A stretch of DNA of 64,000 nt from Dipteris shenzhenensis (GCA_047967505.1 CM106541.1); one strand, 5' to 3'. Numbered from the stretch's first letter, positions 22,859 through 34,950 are shown. The notes: a model not told the origin generated them from the letters alone. Translations and numbers: made by a program.

Positions 22859-24690
22859 ATGTCTATGACTAGCAACCTCAATCTGGAGGCATCTGCTAAG
22901 TTAGACTACTCCAATTACGGTACATGGAAATATTAAATGGAGACCATTCTTGTACTTCGGGACAAATGGGAGTATGTCGATGGGTCTACACCTAGACCAT
23001 TGGATGATCCAGCCACAAGTAGCTCTACTCCATCTATTGTCATAGCACCAGCAACGGGATCTACAACTACACAAACAATTTTCGCACCAATAGTAGATCC
23101 TGCCATTGCCCGAGCTCAGATAGAAAATGGGATAAGAAAAACAAGTATGCCTATCATTTGATCAAGCAGAATGTGCAAGATGTCATGCTAGGACATCTCA
23201 ACAGAGTCAAGAAATCGAAAGAAGCATGGGATATGTTCGTACCTCTCTATGAGTCCAAGAACACATCTAGGATTCTCACACTGAGAAACGAGATCAACTA
23301 AAGTTTTTGCAACAATAGTGAAACTGGTCATGCTTATGTACTCCGCATAAAAGACTACAACACTCAACTTGTAGCAGTAGGAGAGACCATGAACCCCAAA
23401 GAAATGGTTCAAGTCATCCTGAATGGACTAGGAGAGGGATACGACAATCTAGTCTAGAGTATTGCCATCCAATGGCAAATTTTGACACTGGAAGAACTTC
23501 AGTTAGTTCTACTTGGTGAAGAACTCAGAACTCAAGCTATTCAAGCACGAAAAGGTAATTCTAATGATCAAGCATTCATAGCTTCAGAGAGAAGCAGAGG
23601 TAGAGGCAAAGGAAGAGGTAGATCATACCAGAAAAGTGGTTATCATCAGCAATAACAAAATCAGCATCAGCATCAGCATCATCCTCAGCAGCATCAGAAT
23701 CAGCAAAGAGGCAATCATTCCAAATGAGGAAGATTTCAAGGACGAGGGAATGCATCCACCAATGTGTCAAACATCCAGTGCAACTACTGTCACAAGTTTG
23801 GTCACTATGAAAGAGATTGCTGCAAGAAGCAGTACGACAAAGGCGGTCAATCCAATAGTAATCGAGGGAATTCCCAAGGCAGAGGAAATCATTTTGGTAG
23901 ACATTCTAGTCACAGTCATTTTGCAAATGAACATGGAAATATGTTTCTTGCAAGCAAGGAAATGCAACAGACTGATACCGTGTATCTAGACTCTGATTTC
24001 AATCCCAAAGAGGATTACAGCTATCAAGTTGACCAAGTTGAACAAGATTCTTGGTACATTGAAACCCCAAAGAAATGGTTCAAGTCATCCTAAATGGACT
24101 AGGAGAGGGATACGAGAATCTAGTCTAGAGTATTGCCATCGAATGACAAATTTTGACACTGGAAGAACTTCAGTTAGTTCTACTTGGTGAAGAACTCAGA
24201 ACTCAAGCTATTCAAGCACGAAAAGGTCATTCTAATGATCAAGCATTCATAGCTTCAGAGAGAAGTAGAGGTAGAGGCAAAGGAAGAGGTAGATCATACC
24301 AGAAAAGTGGTTATCATCAGCAATAACAAAATCAGCATCAACAGCATCAGAATCAGCAAAGAGGCAATCATTCCAAATGAGGAAGATTTCAAGGACGAGA
24401 GAATGCATCAACCAACGTGTCAAACATCCAGTGCAACTACTGTCACAAGTTTGGCCACTATGAAAGAGATTGCCGCAAGAAGCAGTACAACCAAGGCGGT
24501 CAATCCAGTAGGGAATTCCCAAGGTAGAGGAAATCATCGTGGTGGACATTCTAGTCACAGTCATTTTGCAAATGAACATGGAAATATGTTTCTTGCAAGT
24601 GAGGAAATGCAGCAGACTGATATCGTGTATCTAGACTCTGATTTCAATCCCAAAGAGGATTATAGCTATCAAGTTGACCAAGTTGAACAG
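22859..24690 (+). pseudogene. Copia gag, broken and partly duplicated
   Basis: Gag forms the virus-like particle. It starts MSMTSNLNLEASAKLDYSNY and has an in-frame TAA at 22934-22936. It continues METILVLRDKWEYVDGSTPR, shifts frame near 23130, and goes on through KEAWDMF and a Ser/Arg/Gly-rich stretch. The CCHC zinc knuckle CNYCHKFGHYERDC lies at 23779-23820. A 671-bp tandem duplication repeats the C-terminal part, giving a second knuckle at 24432-24473. Further stops and indels follow. The pieces match the gag of the inverted copia at 31042-32000. Confidence 0.87.
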
Positions 24691-24700
24691 GATCCTTGGT
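23392..24700 (+). repeat. 671-bp tandem duplication inside gag
   Basis: The phrase CCCCAAAGAAATGGTTCAAG starts at 23394 and again at 24065, and everything to the next WYI codons repeats. The copies differ by small deletions: the second lacks about 18 bases of the CAGCATCAG run and part of the NSNRG codons. The inverted copia has a single copy, so this duplication arose in this element. Confidence 0.88.
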
Positions 24701-25355
24701 ACATCGATAGCGATGCATCATCTCACATCACAGATCATCAAGAATGGTTCACAGAAATGAAACCATTAGAAGGTCATAAAAATGTCATCTACACAGCAGA
24801 TAATACACCGAATGTAGTTCAAGGGATAGGTGTTATCCCTATGAACAATTTCACTGGTACAAAAGGATTGGCGAAAGATGTGCTCTATGTTCCAAAGCTC
24901 AGCAAGAACCTCTTGTTAGTAGGTGAAATGACGGAACACAATTACAGAGTCATCTTCAACGGTGATGAATGCACTATCAGAGACAAATCCAAAAGATGTC
25001 AACTAGTAGCAAAAGGTGTTAAGGAAGGACGCTTATACAGAATGCTAGCTACAGTACCAGATAAGCATGCCATGTTAGCTCAACTGCAATAGATGCCACT
25101 ATCTGCAAAATGGCACAAGAGATATGGTCATGTCAATTTCAAGTACTTGTTAGATCTTAGGAATTAGAATATGGCAATTGGGATTCCAAAGCTACAATTT
25201 CTTGGAAAAGTCTACAAAGCATGCTACTTCGACAAACGAAAGCAAACCAACTTTGGCAGAAGTACCTCTCGTGCATGAGGTATTCTTGATTTAGTTCATA
25301 TAGATGTTTGGGGTTATGCCCAGACACGTAGCATCAATGGTTCACTTTACTACTT
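24691..25355 (+). pseudogene. Copia protease and GAG-pre-integrase
   Basis: The protease active site reads DSDASSH, where the family has D-S/T-G-A; the inverted copy at 28275-28240 keeps DSGASSH. Conserved copia phrases follow (KDVLYVPKLSKNLL, VIFNGDECTIRDKSKRCQL). A TAG at 25090-25092 ends the frame and is shared with the copy at 52030-52525. The His/Cys integrase zinc-binding region (KWHKRYGHVNF, then CYFDKRKQT) follows with further stops. The element breaks off at 25355. Confidence 0.87.
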
Positions 25356-25571
25356 GAATATAAAAGAGTATGCAAATTTTAGTGATCTTTCTATAGTATA
25401 TAGATAGATAGATGTACATAGATATTCAAAATATTTCGTCTAACATTATGGTCCTTGTCCTGGAAAAGGATCACTGCAATCACTTTGGATCTTTGCAGCA
25501 CAACATCACTTTGATCACTTTGTCTATAAAATTGGATATATATAGACATATAGATATATGTAGATATTTTA
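25356..25571. other. AT-rich filler between two oppositely oriented copia halves
   Basis: About 215 bases rich in TAGATAGATA and TATATAGACATATAG phrases belong to neither flanking copia fragment. It is the point where plus-strand integrase sequence meets minus-strand RNase H sequence. Confidence 0.6.
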
Positions 25572-28440
25572 TTTAGTCAAAGACAAAGAAACAATTGGCT
25601 GTTTGTTTGACAACCATGATATAGCACCTTGACCAAGGAAAAATGCATATCCCTGTGTCGATCTCCTAGTCTCATGATCTCTGACATAGTCACTGTCATA
25701 GTATCCATGTAATCGTAGATGATTTCCTCTGCATTCTATCCCAAACTGTCTTGTACCTCTGATGTATCTCAAGACGCTTTTGGCTGCATTCCAAGGAGAC
25801 TGTTTTGGATTTGCCATAAAATGTGCTAGTGATCTTACTGCATAACAAATATCTGGTCGTGTGATTGTTAGATATATAAGAGATCCGATGAGCTGCTTGT
25901 AGTACCTGTCATTGATTGTAGGCTTTTTTGAATCTTTAGTAATTTTCAAACTCTGTTCCATGGGAGTGGTTGCAATCTTGCAATATGAAACTTCTTCTAG
26001 AGACTGTCAACATACTTGAGCTGACTCATGAATGTGCTATCTGAATCTCTCCAGGACTCAATTCCAAGACAATAGTGCATAAGTCCAAGATCTTTCTTGT
26101 CAAACTCTACAGATAAGTTTTTTTTAAATTTTCTGATGAAGCTATCCTTGCTTCCTATGACAATCAGATCATCTATGTACAAAAGTGCAATAGTAATGTC
26201 TTCCCCTTGAACTTTGTAATAGAGAGTATGATTTGCATTGGATTTCATGTATCCCAAATCAGCAAAATACTTGTCAATTCTGCTGTACCAACTTTTGGGT
26301 GCTTGCTTTAAGCTGTAGAGACTTTTCTTGAGATGGCAAACCTTATTCTCTTTTCCTGGTTCAACATAACCTGCTAGTTGTTGCATGTAGACTTCCTCAT
26401 CTAGATAACCATTGAGAAATGCATTCTTGACATCGGGATGATACACATTCCATTTGTTGAATGTCGCTAGTGATATTAAGAACCATATGGAATCCATCTT
26501 TGCTACTAGAGCATAAGTCTCATCATAGTCCTGACCATATTGCTGTGCAAATCCTTTCGCAACTAGTCTGGCTTTGTATCTCTAAAAACTTCCATCTGGA
26601 TTGTACTTCACTTTGTATACCCATTTGTTTGTTATGGCCTTCTTTCCTGGTGGAAGGTCCCATAATTCCCAAGTATTATTCTTATACAAAGCATCCATTT
26701 CTTCATTCATAGCAATTTGCCATTTCGGCTTGTCTACTGTGTCTTCAAAGTACATTGGCTCTTCTGTAGCCATGATGGTAGTCATAAGAGCATAGTTGGT
26801 GGTTTCCACTTGAATTGCTTTGCCTTTCTGAGCATATGTCAATCTAGCTGGAGGTCTGCTTTTCCTAGTAGACCGTCTGAGCTGTTGTGGGTCTGCTTGG
26901 GGTGTTGCTGGCAATTCTTGCTCTTCTTCATCAACCTTTTTTGTAGATGACTGTGAAGTCGATGCTTCTATCTCCTGTGTAGGTGAGGTTTTTCATTCTG
27001 ATTCCTCATCAAAGATTACATCTATGGCGATAATGATCTTGCACTTGATGGGATCATACAATTTGTATGCTTTGCTTTCTTCACTATAGCCAACCATGAT
27101 GCATTTGCATGACTTCGCATCCAATTTCCTGCGATGATCATCATGTATGTGGGCATATGCTATGCAACCAAATATGCGGAGATGCCCAATGTGTGGCTTG
27201 TGTCCAGTGAATGCTTCATAAGGAGTCATACCCTGTATCGGTTCGGTAGGAAGCCGATTAGGCAAATAGTTTGCAGTGGCTATTGCTTCTACCCAATATT
27301 GATTCAGAAGATGCTTTTCACTAAGCATTGCTCTAGCACTGTCTGCTAAAGTTCCATTCTTCCTTTTAGCTCTTGCATTCTACTGAGGAGTATGCACACA
27401 TGTGAATTGTCTTCATATGCCATGACTTTTGAAAAAGTTCATGAATGCTGAGGACATGTATTCACCTCCTCTCTTTGATCGCATGACCTTGATCTTTCTG
27501 CCTATTTGGTTTTCTACCATGGCTTTGATTTCTTGAAATCTGGAAAACACTTCAGATTTCTCTTTCAGAAAGTAGACCCAACAATATCTGTTGTAGTCAT
27601 CGATGAAAGTCAAGTAGTAAAGTGAACCATTGATGCTGCGGGTCTAGGCATAACCCCATACATCTGTATGTATCAAATCAAGAATACCTCATGCACGAGA
27701 GGTACTTTTGACAAAGTTGGTTCGCTTTTGTTTGCCGAAGGAGCATGCTTTGCAAACCTTTCCAAGAAATTGTAGCTTCGGGATCCCAATTGCCATATTC
27801 TAATTCCTGAGATCTAACAAGTACTTGAAGTTGACATGACCATATCTCTTGTGCCATTTTGTAGATAGTGGCATCTGTTGTGGTTGAACTGACATGGCAT
27901 GCTTATCTGGTACTATAGCTAGCATTTTGTATAAGCATCCTTCCTTGACACCTTTTGCTACTAGCTAACATCTTCTGGATTTATCTCTGATAGTGCATTC
28001 ATCACTGTCGAAAATGACTCTGTAGTTGCGTTCTCTCATTTGACCTACTGACAAGAGGTTCTTACTGAGCTTCGGAACATAGAGCACATCTTTTACTAAT
28101 CCTTTTGTACCAGTGAAATTGTTCATAGGGATAAAACCTGTCCCTTGTACTAGATTTGGTGTATTGTCTGCTGTGTAGATGACATTTTTTTGTCCTTGTA
28201 ATGGCTTCATTTCTGTGAACCATTCTTGATGATTTGTCATGTGAGATGATGCACCACTGTCGATGTATGAAGGATCCTATTCCACTTGGTTGACTTGATA
28301 GTTGTAATCCTCTTTGGGATTGTAATCAGTTTCTGGGTACACTGTATTAGTTTGATGCATTTCCTCACTTGCAAGAAACATATTTTCATGTTCATTTGCA
28401 AAATGACTGTGACTAGAATGCCACCACGATGATTTCCTCT
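25572..28440 (-). pseudogene. Inverted copia pol: protease, integrase, RT, RNase H
   Basis: Read on the minus strand from 28440: the end of gag, protease with intact DSGA (about 28265), and integrase. The integrase has [23 protein letters not shown] at 27610, [20 protein letters not shown] and IFGCIAYAHIH. RT follows (NTWELWDLPPGKKAITNKWV; WNVYHPDVKNAFLNGYLDEE; YIDD at about 26165). RNase H ends at WLSNKQPIVSLSLTK, truncated. Only a handful of stops and one or two frameshifts (for example near 25985) interrupt it, so it is the best-preserved pol in the window. Domain order is Ty1/copia, with integrase before RT. Confidence 0.9.
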
Positions 28441-28759
28441 CCCTCGAAAATGTAAGAAAATAATACAACGTCTGTGTTCAACATATAACAGGATCTTTTA
28501 TGCAAGAGAGAAAAGCAGATAGTATGGAGAATAAAAAATTTGATTACTGTAAAATTGATACAATAGATGGTGTTGCCTCCCAGCCGTGCGATCCTATGAG
28601 AGAAGCTTCGATGGCATGTTGGAAACAGTAGAGGAGGGAGGTTGGATGCTAAGGAATCAGGGTTGCTATAGCCAGTGATGAATATGGGCTTCATAGGCTT
28701 GGCAAGCAAGCATTCTCATTTCGTGTTCAGCTTCATGCTTTCCTTTCACTTCTTCAACA

Positions 28760-28771
28760 TGGTATTAGAGC
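28760..28771 (+). promoter_or_regulatory. Primer-binding site of the inserted element
   Basis: TGGTATTAGAGC is one base from the standard initiator-Met PBS. The preceding bases end in AACA, as an LTR would. Confidence 0.65.
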
Positions 28772-29603
28772 ACTATGATCCTCCTTGAGCCCATTTATGC
28801 CATGTTATCATCATCTTCTTCTTCATCTTCACCATTTCTTCCCCAAACTTGTGAGAGCTTGTTCTCCCTCATCGTTTCACCATTCTCCAAGCTGGAGAGA
28901 CCCTTCATATGGGTGACCTTCCACATGCAAGGAATTAGAAAATGATTGTCGCTGCTGGTCGCCATTCCCTGAATTCCATCGAAGCTCTATTTCATGTATT
29001 CTCCTTCTCTGCTCCACCTCTTTCTAATTCCTTTTAGCGAAAGATTTTCATACTTTGGACTCTCTTGTGTTCAAGTTTGAGCAGCAATGGGTGTATATTC
29101 GAGGAGAATAGAGCTAAAAATCAGTTGACATTGATGACGTTCCAGCCAACAACACCACGCGACATTATGCTTGACCTCTACACCAGAGATTTTCCCATAT
29201 GTGATTTCATTTGAGCCAAAAAGCCTTATTTTCTTTGCTCTAAAGAAGGAGATCCAAGCCCTCCAAGATCAGGACTCTATTTTGGACAGTTTTGACAATG
29301 TTGTGAGTTTGGTGCTACATTAGATGCTACTTTAGCATTTCTGATGTTTTAAAGTATTGAATAGCATCAATACAATTGTGGCTACAACTTTCCTTTAGGT
29401 TGCTATACCTAGATTTGCTTGGAATACTTTCATTTAGCCACCTCTATGAAGCATGCAAGTTGAAGTATCATTTCCATTATGATTTTTAGTATGGAATTTG
29501 GTTACAAGTCTTTCCTACACTAAATGCTTGTACTTTGAAGCTTTTCAACTCTTTATAGCCTTGTAAGAGAGTAGACATTGCCCATTTTGGGTTAGACTCT
29601 CTC

Positions 29604-30444
29604 ATGGCTACCTTCTTGAATATGGATAAGTTCAATGGTAAAGGCTTTCACACATGGCAGATGAAAGTTAAGTTTGCATTGATGAGGGAAAACCTCTGGG
29701 GGCTTGTCAAACCTACTTCAACTTCTTCTTCAACAGCCTCTAATGCTGGAGAATCCTCAGCTCCTACACCCGGCATGAGATCCTGCTAGAGAGGAGAAAG
29801 CCTATGGCATTATTGCTCTTGGCTTAGGAGATGACTATATTCATCACATTTCTGATTTGGAGTCTCTTTCTGAAGCTTGGCAGAAGCTTGATATTATTTT
29901 TGGTGCTAGCTCTCACATCTCAAAATTGTCACTTAAGATTGCTTTCTTTGAATTGAAGATGGCTAGTGGCACTCCCTTGGCTGCCCATGTCAATCACATG
30001 CGGAGTCTCATGACTCAACTTGCTTCTATCAGCTCTCCAATCACTACAGATGATGCAATGGCAGTATTGCTCAAAAGTATGCCTAAAGATTATGATCATG
30101 TTGTTACCACATTGAAAAATTTTCCTAATCCTACTCTTGAAGGTCTTATTACTGCTCTTCAAGAAGAAGAAAGGCACAAGGAAATCCGGAGAGGCAATGA
30201 CACAGCCTATGCCATAAAAACTCAAATGGGCAAGTTTCAACCTTGCAAACATTGTGGGAAGACTAATCACCTCTCAAAAGATTGCTTCAAGATCAATCCT
30301 TGCAAATATTGTGGCAAAAACAATCACCATGAAAAATTTTGTAAGGCCAAAAAGGAAGCAACTACAAAACCAGAAATTGCCAATTTACTTTCAGTTGATG
30401 TGCCTCCACAAGATGAGGCCTCCTATGATGATTATGCTTTTTGA
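29604..30444 (+). pseudogene. Copia-type gag with two zinc knuckles, one frameshift
   Basis: It starts MATFLNMDKFNGKGFHTWQM, a typical copia Gag N-terminus. A frameshift near 29775 moves it to the frame that reads EEKAYGIIALGLGDD and LSEAWQKLD; the reading then stays open to the stop at 30442-30444. Two CCHC knuckles lie near the end: CKHCGKTNHLSKDC (about 30244) and CKYCGKNNHHEKFC (about 30301). The C-terminus is acidic (SYDDYAF) and no protease follows. Apart from the single shift it is nearly intact at about 280 residues. Confidence 0.85.
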
Positions 30445-30811
30445 ACCATCTCCATATATGCTCTAGATCTCTCTTTTATGTTGAGTCAAGGTACATTGCC
30501 TAGATAGTCCTCCAAAATGAATGGAATAAACTATTGTGTTCTTTGTAAACACCTCTGGTCACCATATGATGTAGGCCATGTGTATGTGTTTTGCTCCATG
30601 GTACCTCATGCAGACATTGTGTGCATGTACATGCAGGGGAGATAACCATTGGAAGGTCTTATGTATCCCTTTGTTTGACTTCACACCCTTGGGAACCCTT
30701 GCTAGCATGAGATCCTAGCCATAAATTTATCCTTGACCACCATGAGATGGCATGAGAAACTATGAGACTAGATGTATCTTTGACATAGCCCGAGGCATTC
30801 CCTTGAGGGGG

Positions 30812-31041
30812 GGTTTGATGGGATATCTCAAGGATTAGTGCGGTCAGTCATGGGATGCCTTCCCACACTTGCATTTTGAAGCCGTCCAGCCATCAGGCCA
30901 CACATGGCCCCCATCTGGTGTCCAAACCAGGACCTACCAGATAACCGAGCTACTAAAATGCCTTCTCCTCATATGGGGGGGCTTACAAGTAGAGTTAGCT
31001 AGTTCCCATGTAGTTACACGAGTGGAGCATTGATATCTAAC
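30812..31041 (+). repeat. Candidate 3' LTR of the gag-only element
   Basis: It follows a polypurine run (GAGGGGGGG) and extends to GATATCTAACA at the resumption of the inverted copia. Its start TGATGGGATATC roughly mirrors its end. It has no match at the 5' end of the insert. Confidence 0.4.
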
Positions 31042-32000
31042 AGAAAATTCCCTTGATTACTACTGGATTGACCGCCTTGGTCGTACTACTTCTTACAGCA
31101 ATCTCTTTCATAGTGTCCAAACTTGTGACAGTAGTTGCACTGAATGTTTAACATGTTGGTGGATGCATTCCCTTGTCCTTGAAATCTTCCTCCGTTGGAA
31201 TGATTTCCTCTTTGCTGATTCTGATGTTGCTGAGGATGATGCTAATGCTGACTTTGATTTGTTGCTGATGATGACTACTTTTCTTGTATGATCTGCCTCT
31301 GCCTCTGCCTCTGCCTCTGCTTCAGTCTGAAGCTGTGAATGCCTGATCATTAGAATGACCTTTAGGTGCTTGAATTGCCTAAGTCCTGAGTTCTTCACAA
31401 AGTAGAACTGACTGAAGTTCTTCCAGTGTTGAAATTTGCCGTTGAATGGCAATTCTCTGGACTAGATTCTCGTATCCCTCTCCTAGTCCATTCAGAATGA
31501 CTTGAACCATTTCTGTGGGATTCATAGTCTCTCTTGTTGCTGCAGTCGATTGTTGTAGTCTTTTATGCGGAGTACATAAGCATGACTGGTTTCGCTACTG
31601 TTGCAAAAACTCTGGTTGATTTGGTTTCTCAGGGTGAGAATCCTGGATGTGTTCTTGGACTCGTAGAGAGTTGCGAACATATCCCATGCTTCTTTTGATG
31701 TCTTAATTGTGTTGAGATGTCCTAGCATGACATCTTGCACATTCTGCTTGATCAGATGATAGGCATACTTGTCTTTCTTATCCCATTCTGCCTGAGCTTG
31801 GCAAAGGTAGGATTTTCTACAGGTGTGGAAACTATTTGTGTAGCTGTAGACCCCTTGTAGATCCTGTTGCTGGTGCTGTGACAACAGATGGAGTAGAGCT
31901 ACTGGTAGATCATCCAATGGTCTAGGTGTAGACCCATCGATATTCTCCCATTTGTCTTGAAGTACAAGAATGGTCTCCATTCAATATTTCCATGTACCGT
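31042..32000 (-). pseudogene. Inverted copia gag
   Basis: On the minus strand, METILVLQDKWENIDGSTPR begins at 31980, preceded by TGGAAATATTGA with the in-frame TGA at the same codon as the TAA in the plus-strand copy. It continues WDKKDKYAYHLIKQNVQD, KEAWDMFATLYES and the Gln/Arg/Gly-rich segment with a run of GAGGCA repeats (31291-31320). The zinc knuckle at about 31130-31085 is partly degraded. It joins the pol at 28440 once the gag-only insertion is removed. Confidence 0.85.
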
Positions 32001-33260
32001 AATTGGAGTTGTCTAACTTAGTAGATGCCTCCAGATTGAGGTTGCTAGTTGTAGATATGGTGCAAGAAATGTACTCAAAAGTGTCGTGAAAATATCTGTA
32101 TGAATCAACTATAAATACACTGACTATGCCAAGTGAAATCTCTGAACCGTCGGTGAAGATGGAACTACAATATATAAAATCTGAACTGTATTACAAGACT
32201 TGTGGCAATGATGCTGGGAATAGTCAAGAGGCTTTACAAGGCTGAAATGATGTGCACAATGCTGTGAGATAACCGAATAGGCTTTACAATGGTGGCATGT
32301 GTGTGTGAAATCAAGTGCGATATGCCCACTGAAACAATTTGCAATGCCTCTGTACTCTCTGAAGTCTACTCACTGAACTGATGAACGTAAGGTTTCAGGT
32401 AATGTAATGAATGGACTGACTCTGAGTAGGTACTAGTTGAGAATTTTGAGCATGGCTTAGATTGGCAACTTGGGGAAATTCAAAGCGTCCCCTCTATGGC
32501 AATCTAGTCAGATCTATACCAACCGTCGATCGATGAAAGAAGTGCAAATAATTCCTTTTCTTTTGTTCTTTTTAAGTGTTGGGTCAGATGCGTTGATGTA
32601 GAGGAAAATGTGTGTGAAGGAAGTGGTTTTGTTAGCAAGGCTCAAATGTGAGTGTAACTTGCATCAAAATGTGCATATGATCTGACGAGCATGTAGAGCA
32701 CAAAAATACGAGCGACTTTCCTTTTTGGAGCGCCCTCAAATTCTTCCTGGATCAAGAGATACGACTTGATCTAGGTGGAGGGGCAAAAGGAGTGCAAATG
32801 GTGCTCAATGATGATGTGTCACTGTGGGTCACATGCAGTGATGATGTGGCACCATGCTTAGCAAGAGGTGTGCCAGTGGAGTCCTATGCTGAGGTGGTAG
32901 GAGTGGTCACATGTAGTGACTATGGAGCACTGTGTGTGCCTGTAGAGGTCAGTGCTGACTGGACAGCTGAGGTGGCACATATGATATCAGTAGATGATGT
33001 GGCAATGATGACATGGCACTGATGATGTGTTTGATGACATGTCATTGATGACATGTCCCTAATGATGTGGTAGTGATGTGTCCCTAGTGACATGGCTACC
33101 ACCGTGGTAGATGACATGGCACTTAGAGATAAGGGTGCCACATGGCACACTAAATACCTAACCTAGGTGCTACCTTATCCTGCCATGTGTTGATTGCTGG
33201 GAAGCCAGAATCTTGTGAGGATTCTAATGGAATCTATGGAGATTCTATCTGCTTGCGGAT
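32001..33260 (-). other. Inverted copia leader with an extra segment
   Basis: Minus-strand 32400-32000 matches the plus leader at 22515-22860, and minus-strand 33180-33000 matches 22240-22400. Between them about 600 bases (33000-32400) are absent from the plus-strand copy. Most of this extra piece recurs in the same copia-relative orientation at 51465-51895. The ORFs at 32792-33150 follow the GATGATGTGGCA repeats and are not genes. No LTR was found at the outer end. Confidence 0.65.
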
Positions 33261-34589
33261 TTTCATCACAGTTGTAGAAGCGGGCGCTATGTTGGACGTC
33301 AATGGAGAATCAATCATGGAGAAGCTCTCAGGAGCTTGACTCATCGGTGGGAGCCTTTGTTGGAGTTTGCGAGTCGGGTCGATCAAGGAGATAGGCATTG
33401 GCATTGGTCGGTTTGCATTGAAGGACGTTGAAGTGCTAACCGAGGAGGTTGATTACTTGTGCTCCCCTAACCCGATTTGTAGATGCAGTTGGAGCCGTGA
33501 GCCTCGTAGAAGGAGCTTTTGATACTACTTTTTGCTCGAGCTGGAGCTACATGCTCTTTAGCCATGCAGGAGCTGTTGTAGAAGCCGAGGGTGTATGGAC
33601 ATTGTTGCTGCTACAGATGGTTGATGCCAGCACGTGGTTGGTGTTAAGGTTGGCGGGTCAACTTGAAGCTTGGAGGCATTGCTTCTGGAGCTTGGGTTGA
33701 GTAGGAGACCTTGGGGTGTGTTGGAGATGGTGGAGTCGCCCATTTGTGATGGAAGTGCTGGGATGTGGGCTGGCTTGTGTAGTGAAGATCCATGGGTATA
33801 ACACTAGCAACAAAATGGTGTATCATGTGAGATCGACTATGCAAAGCATATCCAATGGACACAAGACTTTACACGTTCCTCAACCTAGGCAGTATTGACT
33901 TATGTGCAAAGTGGCATCCCCATCCGATAAGTACTTGTTTGAAAAATACACCTATTTGGCAGCCAAGCGAAAAATCAAAGTCCATTAAATAATTCTCTAG
34001 CCCCCCACATTTGAATTGTTCTTAAACACCTAGAAGGCTAGAAGGAGCACCCCCGAATTGCAATCTTTTCCTCATTGGTTTTGAGACTGAAAGCTTTCTA
34101 CGATCTACAACAGGCTTGCGAAAGCTTTGGAAATCATGGAAAGAAGTTGTCTCTAATGGATGGAAATCTCCTTCAAGGTCGACAACAAAGGGAGACTGTG
34201 TACGAGTCATAAATCAGACCTTTAAAGGCAAGACAAGACTCATAGAACTGGTAGAGGAAAGCCGCCATAGCTGGCTTGCACTGAGTTAAAAGTCATATCA
34301 CAATCCTCCATCCAGGCTGTTGGACAGCCACAAGGTGCTCAAAAACTCAAAATTGCTATTTTGATTGGAGGACCCATCCATCAAAGTTCTACTTCGAGTT
34401 CCTTATGGTCTTCTCCAAGCTCTATGCTACATCATGCAAGTGTCAACCCTTCAAAATTTTAACTTTTTTGATATCTTAACCATACAATCAGACCCTAATC
34501 ATCCTTTTTGTAGCAATGGCTCTTTTTTAGAAATATAACAATGGCTCTTTCTCGCTGCCATATGAGAGGGATAAAAGTGATCTAGAGGA
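33261..34589. other. Unassigned DNA
   Basis: 33261-33900 may be more of the inverted copia leader (same C/T-rich character on the minus strand), but I could not align it. 33900-34589 shows nothing recognisable. Confidence 0.35.
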
Positions 34590-34950
34590 ATGAGACTCAA
34601 GGTTAGCTGAAGAACAAGAAGAAGAAGGAGAGAGAGAAAGAGCAGGAGAAGAACCTATAAGAAGCGGAAACTTATATTTTGTATTAAGGCTTATGACAAA
34701 TCTTTACATCAAAAGCTTTCATTAAAAAGACAAAAGCAGTTTGGAAGGGATGGGACTCAAGGTTGTAGCCGAAGAAGAAGAAAAAGAAGAAGAAGAAGAA
34801 GAAGAAGAAGAAGGAGGAGGAGGAGGAGCAGGAGCAGGAGAAGAAGAAGAAGGAGCAGGAGAAGAATCAAAGAAGCAAAAACTTATATTTTTTATTAGGG
34901 CTTACAACAAATCTTTCATGAAACAGCAAAAGCTTCTCCCCAACGATCCT
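34590..34950 (+). repeat. Tandem duplication of about 160 bp with GAA/GAG expansions
   Basis: GACTCAAGGTT at about 34593 and about 34753 starts two copies. Each has a purine-rich GAA/GGA run followed by AAACTTATATTTT and a CTTAYRACAAATCTTT phrase. The GAA run is longer in the second copy. The Glu-rich ORF over it (34741-34962) is a by-product of the triplet run. Confidence 0.8.

Larger units (their letters stand above)
20545..25355 (+). mobile_element. Ty1/copia element, 5' half (LTR, leader, gag, protease, start of integrase)
   Basis: LTR, PBS, long leader, gag with zinc knuckle, protease and GAG-pre-integrase lie in canonical order. It breaks off at 25355 inside the integrase (SINGSLYYL). 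The rest of the element, with RT, RNase H, PPT and the 3' LTR, lies at 52030-54742. Stops and frameshifts make it non-functional. Confidence 0.88.
28441..31041 (+). mobile_element. Gag-only copia-type element inserted into the inverted copia
   Basis: The inverted copia's gag breaks at 28440 (GATGATTTCCTCT) and resumes at about 31042 (AATTCCCTTGATTAC). The insert has an initiator-Met-like PBS at 28760, a gag at 29604-30444, a G-rich polypurine tract at about 30803-30811 and a terminal segment ending GATATCTAACA. No protease, integrase or RT follows gag. The two candidate LTRs (28451-28759 and about 30812-31041) do not resemble each other, so the element is chimeric or one end has been replaced. 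Confidence 0.65.

Noticed and set aside
32792-33150. Small ORFs on both strands
   Set aside because: They translate the GATGATGTGGCA leader repeats of the inverted copia.
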